DNA of 50,064 nt from positions 1-50,064 of the IMG/VR virus record IMGVR_UViG_3300013307_000008; one strand, 5' to 3'. The position numbers and the translations under genes are program-made. Within the stretch, counting starts at the first letter, position 1, and every line of letters begins with the position of its first letter. The notes under the pieces were generated by a model. That model was given only the letters and a program-made list of their open reading frames with translations. It did no database searches and was not told the DNA's origin. Below, one piece after another: positions 21,791-30,400 of this stretch. The DNA is from a virus.

Positions 21791-23068
21791 GTGTCCGGCG
21801 AAGCAGCAGAAGTACAGTGGTACATCGAGCAACGTCTGGTCCATGAAACACACACAAGCGAACGACGTTCCTTCAGGGGATGTCGAAGGCGATGGGACTG
21901 GATCTTTCGGGAGTCATACTACCCGATCATGACGGCTAAGCCGCTTGAGTTCGGTACGGCATACCACCTCGGGATGGAAGTGTACTACAACCCCGACACG
22001 TGGACTTGGGACCGCGAGATCGTTGCAGCGGCGGCCATCAAGGCATTCACTGACAAGTGCATAAGTCAGAAGAAGAAGGCACTCGCAGCTACTGACCAGG
22101 TGGCTCTCGACCCGGAGATCGAAGAGGACTACCTCGAGCGGGTCACGCTTGGTCAGGGGATGCTCAACTACTACTTCACACAGGTAGCACCCAAGCTGGA
22201 CGCTCACTTGACCCCCATCAAGGTCGAGATCGAGTTCATGGTTCCGATCCCACATCCTGAGACCGGCCTAGCGATCTGGTGCAGGTGCGACAACTGTAAG
22301 CAGAAGCAGTACGACTACTGGATGAAGAACATTGACGCGTTCTATGCTTACTTCAAGGAACGCGACCTGCCGGCAATGCACGTTATCAACTGGGATAACT
22401 GGGACGGTCTGCCTGTTGTCTATGCAGGTCGGCTTGATGCTCTCGTCGAGGACAGCAACGGCGACTACTGGATCGTTGACTGGAAGACGGCTCGCAACGT
22501 CAGTAAGGACGACGAGTTCCTCTACCTTGACGACCAGGTCGGATCGTACCCTTGGGCTCTGAAGAAGTTGGGCATCAAGGTGCGGGGCTGGCTGTACCAC
22601 GAGCAGCGCAAGGGGTTCCCTCAGCCGCCGAAGCAGAACAAGCAACGTCGCCTAGGTTGCCTGTACAGTGTTGCTAAGAACCAGGACATCGACTACGACA
22701 CCTACCTGGCGACGGTCAAGCAGAACGACACACAGGCGTACGAGAACGGCTGCTACGACGAGATCCTGACGTGGCTTCAAGAAGCTGGTGTCGAGTACTA
22801 CAAGAGGCACCAGATCCACAAGTCGGATGCAGAGCTGCAGGAGATCGAGAAGAACATCGGCTGGGAAGTCCTCGACATGATCGACCCCAGCATCCGCATC
22901 TACCCCTCGCCAGGTCGATTCGCTTGCACCTACTGTGCCTTCAGACAGCCTTGCCTGGAGAAGAACGCACAGGGCGACTATCAGTACGCTCTCGACACTC
23001 TGTTCGAACGCCGTGAGCACTACTACATCCGTGAAGAGCCTTCGACCGAGTCCAAGGGAGCAGAGTAG
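21791..23068 (+). CDS. RecB/Cas4-like PD-(D/E)XK nuclease with predicted Fe-S cluster
   Basis: The 425-aa protein is read from GTG 21791, chosen because the promoter at 21726-21754 excludes the earlier ATG and AAAGGA lies at the right distance. The nuclease core is GRLDALVED (D216) followed by IVDWKTAR (D230, K232). Cysteines C31 and C379/C382/C388 are placed as in Cas4/AddB-type 4Fe-4S nucleases. An insert with CRCDNC (about 164-169) may bind a second metal. Next to a Sak4-like recombinase, it probably processes DNA ends for recombination. Confidence 0.88.
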   Translation: MSGEAAEVQWYIEQRLVHETHTSERRSFRGCRRRWDWIFRESYYPIMTAKPLEFGTAYHLGMEVYYNPDTWTWDREIVAAAAIKAFTDKCISQKKKALAATDQVALDPEIEEDYLERVTLGQGMLNYYFTQVAPKLDAHLTPIKVEIEFMVPIPHPETGLAIWCRCDNCKQKQYDYWMKNIDAFYAYFKERDLPAMHVINWDNWDGLPVVYAGRLDALVEDSNGDYWIVDWKTARNVSKDDEFLYLDDQVGSYPWALKKLGIKVRGWLYHEQRKGFPQPPKQNKQRRLGCLYSVAKNQDIDYDTYLATVKQNDTQAYENGCYDEILTWLQEAGVEYYKRHQIHKSDAELQEIEKNIGWEVLDMIDPSIRIYPSPGRFACTYCAFRQPCLEKNAQGDYQYALDTLFERREHYYIREEPSTESKGAE

Positions 23069-23910
23069 TGAGTACAGAGGTCATCACACCGAAGACGCTA
23101 GCCGGTTTGCGCGTCACTCCGGTGCAGGAGCGAAGCCCGTACCTGAACATCCTCGTCTACGCAGACTCAGGTACCGGCAAGACGACACTGGCTGGGTCTG
23201 CCTCAGAGGTAGAGGCTATGTACCCTGTCCTCGTCGTAGACATCGAGGGCGGTACGGAGTCACTCCGCCACACCTACCCCAACGTCGATGTCGTTCGCGT
23301 GCGTACGTGGAACGAGATGCAGCAACTGTACGACACGCTGCATGCTGGTGACCACCCGTACAAGACAGTCGTGCTGGACTCGCTCACAGAGATCCAGAAG
23401 TTCTCCATGTACCAGATCATGGAAGACCTTCTGAAGAACAACCCCGATCGGGATCCCGACATCCCCTCCATGCGTGAGTGGGGGAAGAACATCGAACAGA
23501 TCCGTCGGTTCGTTCGTGCCTTCCGCGACCTCGACATGCACACCATCTTCACAGCTCTGGTGCGCATCGACAAGAACACTCGCACGGGTCTTGAGACTCG
23601 TAAGCCGATGCTGTCGGGTAAGCTCGCAGACGAGGTCGCTGCCTTCCTGGACATCGTGGTGTACTACTACACCAAGGAGGTCTTCAAGGAGGGAGCGGAC
23701 GAGTCGGACACATTGCGTCTCATGCTCACCCGCAAGACGGAGGACACTGTGGCGAAGGACCGCAGCGGAAACCTCCCCATGATCGTCGAGGAGCCTACGA
23801 TGAGTACGCTCTTCGGCTTGATGTACCCCACTGAAGCTCCCGCTACGGTGGGCGCCAGCGTCTCCGATGACGAACTGGCAACCCTCACAACAGCAAAGGA
23901 CAAGCGATAA
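23068..23910 (+). CDS. Sak4-like RecA-fold ATPase
   Basis: The 280-aa protein has Walker A YADSGTGKTT (31-40), a Walker B-type strand (TVVLDSLTEI, about 106) and the general layout of the phage Sak4/AAA_24 single-strand annealing recombinases. 'FVRAFRDLDMHTIFTALVRI' is the sensor region. Such enzymes work with an SSB-like partner, and one is encoded 3 bp downstream. Start overlaps the nuclease stop. Confidence 0.85.
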   Translation: MSTEVITPKTLAGLRVTPVQERSPYLNILVYADSGTGKTTLAGSASEVEAMYPVLVVDIEGGTESLRHTYPNVDVVRVRTWNEMQQLYDTLHAGDHPYKTVVLDSLTEIQKFSMYQIMEDLLKNNPDRDPDIPSMREWGKNIEQIRRFVRAFRDLDMHTIFTALVRIDKNTRTGLETRKPMLSGKLADEVAAFLDIVVYYYTKEVFKEGADESDTLRLMLTRKTEDTVAKDRSGNLPMIVEEPTMSTLFGLMYPTEAPATVGASVSDDELATLTTAKDKR

Positions 23911-23913
23911 GCC

Positions 23914-24426
23914 ATGGCAGCTGACAGCATCCGCGTGAACTTCACCGACCAGGAAGCCTCTTCTGAGGCGCGGGACTTCGACCCGATGCCTACGGGGAAG
24001 TACAACGTGTACATCACGGACATCGAGCTCAAGGAGAGCCAGTCGGACAAGAACTTCGGGAAGCCTTACTGGGCCATCGAGTTCACCGTCGCCGATGGTC
24101 CGTACGTCGATCGCAAGCTCTGGACGAACTGCATGTTGTTCGACGGAGCTCTCTACACTCTGAGCCAGCTGCTGAAGGCGACGGGTCACGAGGACGCGAT
24201 CAAGACCGGAAGGGTTCCGCCGGCTGACGACTTCATTGGCAAGCAGGTGGTCGTCAACGCCAAGAAGGAGCTCAACAAGTACGCCATGAACAAGGAGAAG
24301 GAGTCCGGGATCGAGAACCCGGAGGTGCAGTACCGTACCGAGGTGAAGGGCATCAAGCCGTTCGGCTCGGAGACGGGGACTGTGGCTGCTTCGTCTAGTG
24401 GGAAGAAGAGCTCCCTCCTCCCCTGA
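23914..24426 (+). CDS. SSB-like protein (DUF669 type)
   Basis: The 170-aa product has an OB-type beta region: 'DFDPMPTGKYNVYITDIELK', FGKPYWAIEFTVADGPYVDR and later QVVVNAKKELNKYAM. It ends in a flexible Ser/Gly tail. The pattern matches DUF669 phage proteins encoded beside Sak4 recombinases, which act as single-stranded DNA-binding partners. Confidence 0.78.
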   Translation: MAADSIRVNFTDQEASSEARDFDPMPTGKYNVYITDIELKESQSDKNFGKPYWAIEFTVADGPYVDRKLWTNCMLFDGALYTLSQLLKATGHEDAIKTGRVPPADDFIGKQVVVNAKKELNKYAMNKEKESGIENPEVQYRTEVKGIKPFGSETGTVAASSSGKKSSLLP

Positions 24427-24439
24427 TCTGACGTACTCA

Positions 24440-24589
24440 ATGGTGGTTCATTGGCGGCCGTGAGGCAACGAGGATCAAGAGCAGGAAAGGTTCGCACTAG
24501 TTCTCCCGCCACCATAGTGGGTGCCACGCAAACCAATATGGCATCTTAAGCGTGCAGGCTGGTGTTCAGCTAGTCAGCCCACCCACTAT
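24440..24589 (+). ncRNA. Structured leader RNA candidate upstream of primase-helicase
   Basis: The 190-base gap holds no gene. ATAGTGGGTG (24514-24523) pairs perfectly with CACCCACTAT (24580-24589). Inside are CACGC/GCGTG (24525-24529 with 24550-24554) and GGCTG/CAGCC (24557-24561 with 24575-24579), giving a three-way-junction shape. Upstream, GGCGG/CCGCC (24453-24457 with 24506-24510) and ATGGTGG/CCACCAT (24440-24446 with 24509-24515) form an alternative stem that competes with the first helix. This looks like a switchable leader; no known riboswitch class was matched. Confidence 0.45.
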
Positions 24590-24616
24590 CTCATCCCTCA
24601 ACTGTAAGGTGGTTCC

Positions 24617-26845
24617 GTGACAGTCACAGTCGAAGTTTCGCCAGACACAAATAAGAAGAGGGAGACGTTCTTCCGTCTCGTGTTTGGACAGAACGACGGC
24701 TACGTCTGCATCGCATTCCTTCACCCGAGGAACAGGAAGGACTTCCGTGAGGAGTTCTTCAGGTACCCAGCTGATCTGCCTAGAATGCTTGACTCCATTA
24801 ACAAGTCATACGTCGGCTACAACGTGTACTTCTGTCCGCAACTCTTGAGGGAGAGGAAGCGGTCGAAGGAGAACGTTGTCAGGACCCCCAACATCTGGGC
24901 CGACTTGGACACGTGCGAGCCGGAGAAGTTGCTGCTCAAGCCTTCGGTCGTAGTGGAATCCTCGCCTGGCAGGTTTCAGGGCTTCTGGCTCACAAGTGAA
25001 GACATCGATCCCGACGACGCCGAAGATGTTGCCCGACGTATCGCATACAAGCATGCGACGGATGGAGCTGATAGAAGCGGCTGGGACTTGACCCAGTTGC
25101 TGCGAGTCCCCCTTACGTACAACTTCAAGTACGGTCAGGGAGGCGGTAACCCCGTCGTCTCGGTCATTGAGGCAAGCCGCTCGAAGTATAACATGGAGGA
25201 CTTCAAAGTCTTCCCCGAGATCACTGGCTACCACTACTTCAACATTCCACGTCCAGCTGAAGACGATCTGATCAAGTCAGCCGAGGAGCTACTCCAGGAA
25301 CGACGACTGACAATCAACCCGATGGTCTGGCGACTCTTCAACGAGGAGCCTACTGGATCGAGCTGGAGCGAGCCGCTCTGGAACTTGCAGATGCTTCTGT
25401 ACGAGGCAGGCTACGCTCGAGATGAAGTGTACATCATCGTGCGCGAAGCCAAGTGTAACAAGTACGCACGTGATGGTCGTCCTGCAGAGCTTCTGTGGAA
25501 GGAGGTCTGTCGAGCTGAAGCTCGTGCACGAGACAACGAAAGCACACAGAGAGGCTACCTGGTAGCTGGCGACGAGGTCTCTCTTCTTTCCGCCGAGGAA
25601 CGGAAGCGCGTAGAGGATTCGCCCGATACATTCATCGAGCGCTACCACCAGTGGGCTCGATCGCTTGGAGATGCTGCACCGCAGTACCACAAGGCGGGTG
25701 CCTTTGTCGCTCTGTCGTCTCTGCTCGCTGGAACAGTGCGACTCCCCACCAGCTTCGGCACCATCATCCCCAACCTGTGGTTTATGATCTTGGCGGATAC
25801 CACGCTTACCAGAAAGACAACAGCCATGGACATAGCGATGGACATGGTGATGGAGATCGACCCCGACGTCATGATGGCTACTGACGGTTCGATTGAAGGC
25901 CTGCTGACCTCACTCGCTTCGAGGCCTGGTAGGCCATCTGTGTTCCTGCGCGATGAGTTCTCCGGTCTGCTTGACTCGATGACCAAGAAGGACTACATGG
26001 CGGGTATGGCTGAGCTGCTGACGAAGCTGTACGATGGTAAGATGCAGAAGCGAATCCTGCGCAAGGAGACGGTTGAGGTACGAGAGCCTGTCCTGATCGT
26101 CTTCGCTGGAGGCATCAAGAACAAGATCACACAGTTGCTGAGCTTCGAGATGGTCAGCTCAGGCTTCATGCCCCGCTTCGTGTTCATTACGGCTGAGAGT
26201 GACATCACGCGCCTGAAGCCGATCGGTCCCCCCACCACAAAGACCACAGGGGATCGTGATGCGATTCGGAACGAGCTGGAGGACATGTACAACTTCTACC
26301 ATCAGAAGGTGTACATGGAGGTCAAGCAGCTGAAGGCGAAGATCGAGACCGACCGTAGATGGGAGGCACAACTGACGCCCGAAGCTTGGGTGCGGTACAA
26401 CAAGCTAGAGAGTGACATGCTAACGGCTGGGCTTGATTCCGGTCGACCCGAGATCATGACACCAGTGAACGACCGCCTCAGCAAGTCGATCCTGAAGGCA
26501 GCTGTCCTCCTAGCAGCTAGTCGACAGCGTCAGGAAACGATCATCGTGGAGGAGCTAGACATCCTTCGCGCAGCGTTCTATGGCGAGACGTGGAAGGGTC
26601 ACGTCGACGAGATCATGGAGGACGTCGGCAAGGGTTCGGCAGAGCGTCAGATGAAGAACATCCTGCGTGCCATTGTGCGTAAGCCAGGCATTGCACGTTC
26701 CGAGCTGATGCAGTCGTACCACCTCAACTCGAAGGACACGAACCAAATCTTCGAGACCATGGAGCAGCGCGGCCTGATCACACGTTCTCGAGCAGGTCGC
26801 ACAGAACAGCTATTCCCGACAACACAAGGAGCAAAGCATGTCTGA
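24617..26845 (+). CDS. Primase-helicase: AEP/RepB-like primase plus DUF3987-like ATPase
   Basis: The 742-aa protein has an N-terminal archaeo-eukaryotic-type primase: NIWADLDTC gives D96 and D98, followed by ESSPGRFQGFWL and the conserved 'DLTQLLRVPLTYNFKYG'. The second half (about 340-560) is a DUF3987-like RecA-fold ATPase with an atypical Walker A, ADTTLTRKTT, and the acidic segment FLRDEFSGLL. A winged-helix C-terminus (about 675-735) may bind DNA. It would synthesise primers and unwind at the fork. GTG 24617 has AAGGTGG upstream. Confidence 0.85.
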   Translation: MTVTVEVSPDTNKKRETFFRLVFGQNDGYVCIAFLHPRNRKDFREEFFRYPADLPRMLDSINKSYVGYNVYFCPQLLRERKRSKENVVRTPNIWADLDTCEPEKLLLKPSVVVESSPGRFQGFWLTSEDIDPDDAEDVARRIAYKHATDGADRSGWDLTQLLRVPLTYNFKYGQGGGNPVVSVIEASRSKYNMEDFKVFPEITGYHYFNIPRPAEDDLIKSAEELLQERRLTINPMVWRLFNEEPTGSSWSEPLWNLQMLLYEAGYARDEVYIIVREAKCNKYARDGRPAELLWKEVCRAEARARDNESTQRGYLVAGDEVSLLSAEERKRVEDSPDTFIERYHQWARSLGDAAPQYHKAGAFVALSSLLAGTVRLPTSFGTIIPNLWFMILADTTLTRKTTAMDIAMDMVMEIDPDVMMATDGSIEGLLTSLASRPGRPSVFLRDEFSGLLDSMTKKDYMAGMAELLTKLYDGKMQKRILRKETVEVREPVLIVFAGGIKNKITQLLSFEMVSSGFMPRFVFITAESDITRLKPIGPPTTKTTGDRDAIRNELEDMYNFYHQKVYMEVKQLKAKIETDRRWEAQLTPEAWVRYNKLESDMLTAGLDSGRPEIMTPVNDRLSKSILKAAVLLAASRQRQETIIVEELDILRAAFYGETWKGHVDEIMEDVGKGSAERQMKNILRAIVRKPGIARSELMQSYHLNSKDTNQIFETMEQRGLITRSRAGRTEQLFPTTQGAKHV

Positions 26846-27575
26846 CAAGATGATCGCGGTCATGAGCGGAGGATTGGACAGCACAACGCTCGTGTACAAG
26901 CTTTTGGCTAAAGAGTACGAGGTCGACTGCGTCAGTTTCGACTACGGCCAGAAGCACAGCATTGAGCTGGACTTCGCCAGGGATACTTGTCGCGACACGA
27001 ATCTTCGTCACGACATCATTCCGATGCAGTGGCTGGGAGAGCTGCTTGCTGAGTCGGGAAGCTCGCTTGTTACCGACGTGGAAGTGCCTGAGGGCAACTA
27101 CGCTGAGTCGAACATGGCATCGACGGTGGTGCCTAATCGCAACATGGTGATGCTTAGTGTTGCAGGCAGCATTGCTGTAGCACGAGGAGCAGTCGCGGTC
27201 GCAACGGGTGTGCACGCCGGCGATCACTTCGTCTACCCGGACTGCCGCTCAGGGTTCGTCGGCGCAGCAGCTCTCGCTCTCTACCAGGGCAACGAGGGGA
27301 TGAGCAACCTCTGGCGAGCTCCCATCTGGGCTCCGTTCATCCACAAGAGCAAGGCGGATATCGCTTCGGAGGCAATTCGGTTGTGCATGCCGTTCTCTTC
27401 AACCTGGTCTTGCTACAAGGGTGGAGAGATTCACTGCGGACGGTGCGGCACTTGCGTCGAGAGACTGGAGGCAATCGACGAGGCAGCCGGCCGGATCATG
27501 ATGAAGCGTACTGAAGTGGACGACACGGAGTACGAAGACACTGAGTACTGGAAGACGGTGACGCAGCATGACTGA
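26838..27575 (+). CDS. queC: 7-cyano-7-deazaguanine synthase QueC
   Basis: QueC converts 7-carboxy-7-deazaguanine to preQ0 using ATP and ammonia. The 245-aa protein has the PP-loop SGGLDSTT (10-17) and the four-Cys zinc site in the C-terminal CYKGGEIHCGRCGTC. 'VVPNRNMVMLSVAGSIAVARG' and 'GVHAGDHFVYPDCRSGFV' are typical of the family. No fusion to an amidotransferase domain is present. It overlaps the helicase by 8 bp, with AAGGAG upstream of the ATG, and opens the deazaguanine cassette. Confidence 0.95.
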   Translation: MSDKMIAVMSGGLDSTTLVYKLLAKEYEVDCVSFDYGQKHSIELDFARDTCRDTNLRHDIIPMQWLGELLAESGSSLVTDVEVPEGNYAESNMASTVVPNRNMVMLSVAGSIAVARGAVAVATGVHAGDHFVYPDCRSGFVGAAALALYQGNEGMSNLWRAPIWAPFIHKSKADIASEAIRLCMPFSSTWSCYKGGEIHCGRCGTCVERLEAIDEAAGRIMMKRTEVDDTEYEDTEYWKTVTQHD

Positions 27576-27912
27576 TATCAAGCTCGACCCCGACAACGCC
27601 TTCGAAGCGGTGCTGATTCAGATGGTGGAGACGCATCGCAAGAAGGCTAAGGACTACGCTGGCAGCGGACACCCCAATCAGAACTTCTACGACAGCGCCT
27701 ATCAGCTAGGCCTGACTGGAGGTCACTCGGTCGAGGCTCTGATTGCCACCAAGCAGGCACGTCTGCGAGTGCTGCTTCCTGAGTTCTGGGCGGATGCTTC
27801 TGCTGCACCACAGAACGAAGGCATCGAGGACACGCTGCTCGATCGGGCAGTGTATGCAGTCATCGCGTTGACCATCTGGAACGAAGACGGCTACAAGAAG
27901 GAAGAGGACTGA
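27568..27912 (+). CDS. DUF1599-like nucleotide-modification-associated protein
   Basis: The 114-aa helical protein contains KKAKDYAGSGHPNQNFYDSA and later ATKQARLRVLLPE, then 'IEDTLLDRAVYAVIALTIW'. This KDY...N...K-R...D..D..Y arrangement fits DUF1599/Nmad1 and MazG-like proteins, which are found near genes for modified DNA bases. It overlaps queC by 8 bp and touches queD, so it is embedded in the cassette. It might hydrolyse or handle a nucleotide intermediate. Confidence 0.65.
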   Translation: MTDIKLDPDNAFEAVLIQMVETHRKKAKDYAGSGHPNQNFYDSAYQLGLTGGHSVEALIATKQARLRVLLPEFWADASAAPQNEGIEDTLLDRAVYAVIALTIWNEDGYKKEED

Positions 27913-28382
27913 TGTTCACCATCAACAAGGAGATCGAGTTCGATGCAGGACACAGGGTGCCTCTGCACGAGAGCAAGTGCAAGAACCCTCACGGTCACCG
28001 CTACCGTGTCGTGGCTCGAGTCTTCGGCGAACTGATCACTGAGGGACCTGAGTCAGGCATGGTTCGGGACTTCAGCGTCGTGAAGCAGCTCCTCACCAAG
28101 CACGTTCACGATCGCTTCGACCATGGCTTCATCGTGGCTAAGGCTGACGGCCCGATGCTGCATGCTCTAGGCGAACTGAATGACGACAATGAGGTACTCG
28201 TTGATCACGCATCGGGCGAAGAGAACCGCTACGGGTGGAAGGTCATTGTTGTCGACTACTACCCTACGGCAGAGTGCCTCGCCAGGGACATCTACGACAC
28301 GCTCAAGCCTGAGCTCCCGAACCTGTTCGGCATCGACGTTTGGGAGACTCCTACGTCGTGTGCAACCTACATGGAGGACTAA
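27912..28382 (+). CDS. queD: 6-carboxytetrahydropterin synthase QueD
   Basis: QueD makes 6-carboxy-5,6,7,8-tetrahydropterin from dihydroneopterin triphosphate, the second step to preQ0. The 156-aa protein shows FDAGHRV (zinc H14), CKNPHGHRY (catalytic C23, zinc H27 and H29), the DFSVVKQLL and RFDHGFI motifs, PTAECLARDI and a final WETPTSCATY. All expected catalytic and metal residues are in place. The ATG overlaps the preceding stop. Confidence 0.93.
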   Translation: MFTINKEIEFDAGHRVPLHESKCKNPHGHRYRVVARVFGELITEGPESGMVRDFSVVKQLLTKHVHDRFDHGFIVAKADGPMLHALGELNDDNEVLVDHASGEENRYGWKVIVVDYYPTAECLARDIYDTLKPELPNLFGIDVWETPTSCATYMED

Positions 28383-28565
28383 ATGCAGAGCACCTATTCG
28401 AAGTTCTTCGAGGGTCGACCCAACACCTATCAGGCAACGGTGTTGCGCTCGTTGCAGTTCAGCAACATCTACGCTGGCACTGTTGACCCTGAGGAGGTAA
28501 AGCGTCGCAGGGCAGCAAACAAGCGTGCACGCAAGTCTCGAGCCATCAACAGGAGGAAGAAGTGA
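28383..28565 (+). CDS. Small basic protein inside the deazaguanine cassette
   Basis: A 60-aa product directly after queD (stop and ATG adjacent) and overlapping queE by 4 bp. The last 25 residues are very basic (KRRRAANKRARKSRAINRRK), suggesting binding to DNA or RNA. Its fixed position between two pathway genes makes a link to the modification plausible, but no family is recognised. Confidence 0.65.
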   Translation: MQSTYSKFFEGRPNTYQATVLRSLQFSNIYAGTVDPEEVKRRRAANKRARKSRAINRRKK

Positions 28566-29260
28566 GACTGCTAGAGCTGTACGTTTCTACCCAGGGAGAG
28601 GGTCCTCGTGTGGGGCTTCCGACGGTCTTCACCCGCTTCGCGGGCTGCAACCTTCGTTGTGCTGGATGGCCGTGCGATACACCTTACGCCATCTTCCCGG
28701 AACAGTACCGCAAGGAGCAGAAGGCGATCAGCGCTCTCGAGCTTGCCGACAGCATCAGCAGCTTCGGGGTCAAGAACATCTGCCTCACAGGTGGTGAGCC
28801 CTTCCTTCAGAAGACATCGGAGCTGGAAGAGCTTTGCGAGCTTCTTTGGTCGCGCGGTAAGGTAGTGGAGTGCTTCAGCAATGGCACTCTGGAGTACCCC
28901 GACTGGGCCATTCGCAAGCTCCTGTTCACCATGGACTGGAAGCTTCCGGGCTCACGTGAAGATCCGTACAGCGAGGCACGCTTCGCCAACCTCGATCGGA
29001 TGAAAGCATATCCGAACAGCAAGCAAGCTGTCAAGTTCGTAGTCAAGCACCGTGACGACTTCGACCTAGCTCAGGAGCTGTACTTCGCCTACCTGGACAA
29101 CAGCCCCATCGAGACGTTCGTCGGGAGGGTCTGGAGCGACGACCCTGAAGCTCTGACTGATGCACAGCTAGTGCAGTGGGTCCTTGACGCAGGGCTTAAC
29201 TGGCGATTGAACGTGCAGGTGCACAACCACATCTGGAACCGTACGCAGAGGGGGATCTGA
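28562..29260 (+). CDS. queE: 7-carboxy-7-deazaguanine synthase QueE (radical SAM)
   Basis: QueE performs the radical-SAM ring contraction of carboxytetrahydropterin to 7-carboxy-7-deazaguanine. The 232-aa protein has the N-terminal substrate motif STQGEGPRVGLPTVFTRF and a cluster motif GCNLRCAGWPCDTPYA with cysteines 29, 33 and 38. It also has the SAM-binding CLTGGEPFLQ. The cysteine spacing is CX3CX4C rather than the usual CX3CX2C. It starts with GTG over the upstream stop, with AGGAGG nearby, and its stop overlaps folE. Confidence 0.93.
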   Translation: MRLLELYVSTQGEGPRVGLPTVFTRFAGCNLRCAGWPCDTPYAIFPEQYRKEQKAISALELADSISSFGVKNICLTGGEPFLQKTSELEELCELLWSRGKVVECFSNGTLEYPDWAIRKLLFTMDWKLPGSREDPYSEARFANLDRMKAYPNSKQAVKFVVKHRDDFDLAQELYFAYLDNSPIETFVGRVWSDDPEALTDAQLVQWVLDAGLNWRLNVQVHNHIWNRTQRGI

Positions 29261-29856
29261 TGACCAGTACTTTTCCGCCTTACGACTTCGTCAGGTGGCC
29301 TGCCTTCGATGACTACCAGCGGGAAGAGAACGCGTTCCGGCTTCTTTCCAGCTTGGAAGCGTGGGACCGTGTGAACGAAGACCACAGGGAGGACACGCCT
29401 AGGAGATTCGTGCAGGCTCTGAAGCAGTTGACTGAGCGCGAAGACTTCAACTTCACCGTCTTCCCCAACACTGAGTCGGGCTCTGAGATGATCACTCTCG
29501 GTCCGATTCCGTTCTACACGCTGTGTGCTCACCACGTCGTTCCGTTCTTCGGTCACGCTTGGGTCGGGTACATTCCAGACAAGAGCATCGCAGGCCTGTC
29601 GAAGTTCGCTCGCGCTGTCAAGTACCTCGCTAAGGGGTTCTGGGTGCAGGAAGAGCTGACGACTGAGATCGCGGACTACATCGAGGACAAGCTCAACCCT
29701 CTCGGTGTTGCTGTCGTGATGAAGGCAGAGCACATGTGCATGGCGATGAGGGGTGTCGAGACTGCCGGCGTGATCACTACAACGAGTGCGATGCGGGGTG
29801 TCTTCTCGGATCACTCACGCACTGCCAAGGCTGAGTTCATGGAAGGGATCAAGTGA
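29260..29856 (+). CDS. folE: GTP cyclohydrolase I FolE
   Basis: FolE makes dihydroneopterin triphosphate from GTP, the entry step for folate and for 7-deazaguanines. In the 198-aa protein zinc ligands C89 and H92 (LCAHHVVPFFG) and C160 (AEHMCMAMRG) are present, as are GYIPDKSIAGLSKFARAV and the C-terminal TTSAMRGVF. The position within queC-queD-queE shows it feeds preQ0 synthesis. The start overlaps queE and the end overlaps the next ATG. Confidence 0.95.
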   Translation: MTSTFPPYDFVRWPAFDDYQREENAFRLLSSLEAWDRVNEDHREDTPRRFVQALKQLTEREDFNFTVFPNTESGSEMITLGPIPFYTLCAHHVVPFFGHAWVGYIPDKSIAGLSKFARAVKYLAKGFWVQEELTTEIADYIEDKLNPLGVAVVMKAEHMCMAMRGVETAGVITTTSAMRGVFSDHSRTAKAEFMEGIK

Positions 29857-30032
29857 TGATCGACTTCGCACGAGTACTGGTGGAGCTTCCCAATGGGAAG
29901 GTGAAGGAGTTCCGACCAGGTGAGGGCAAGCTGACGATCGTTCGTACGTCAGAGTCGGGCACACCAGGCAACGCAGCACCGACGATTCACTACATCCAGT
30001 TCACTGCAGGAATCACGGAGGACGAACTATGA
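29856..30032 (+). CDS. Small protein between folE and MazG-like gene, unknown function
   Basis: A 58-aa beta-rich protein whose ATG overlaps the folE stop and whose stop overlaps the next ATG by 4 bp. Strand-like segments (ARVLVELPNGKVKEFRPG and KLTIVRTS) suggest a small barrel. No family recognised. Confidence 0.65.
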   Translation: MIDFARVLVELPNGKVKEFRPGEGKLTIVRTSESGTPGNAAPTIHYIQFTAGITEDEL

Positions 30033-30400
30033 CGAACAACGTACCCAAGAAGCACGCATCGCTGCTGGACCTGGAGAAGCAGTGTCTGGACGATAGCGCT
30101 CGCTGGTTCGGTGACACGATCGACTTCGACGGCGCTATTCCTCACCACGCGCTGGCACTCGCCGGCGAGGTGGGGGAGTTCGCCAACATCGTCAAGAAGA
30201 TCGACCGAGGCAGCCTGGACTCGAGAGAGCCTCGCGTGCGACACGATCTGGCGATGGAGCTGACGGACGTACTCATCTACGTCCTGAACCTGGGTGCGCT
30301 GCTTCGAGTCGACCTCGAAGAGGCCTACAAGATCAAGCGTGCAGAGAACGAGCAGCGGTTCACGAAGGAGAGGGCTCGCCGTGAGCAGCGACAGGGATGA
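30029..30400 (+). CDS. MazG-like nucleotide pyrophosphohydrolase
   Basis: The 123-aa protein shows the all-alpha MazG pattern: ALAGEVGEFANIVKKIDRG with metal-binding Glu residues, then MELTDVLIYVLNLGAL with the E..D pair, and 'DLEEAYKIKRAENEQRF'. Members hydrolyse (d)NTPs to monophosphates. In a cassette that swaps guanine for a deazaguanine it may shape the nucleotide pool or degrade host alarmones. It is coupled to both neighbours. Confidence 0.85.
   Translation: MTNNVPKKHASLLDLEKQCLDDSARWFGDTIDFDGAIPHHALALAGEVGEFANIVKKIDRGSLDSREPRVRHDLAMELTDVLIYVLNLGALLRVDLEEAYKIKRAENEQRFTKERARREQRQG

Noticed and set aside
24453-24514. tRNA-like reading with GGCGG/CCGCC acceptor, GGTTCGC T-loop-like bases and a following CCA
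   Set aside because: Only 62 bases long, the T stem does not pair and no anticodon arm can be drawn; the competing-hairpin leader explains the pairing better.
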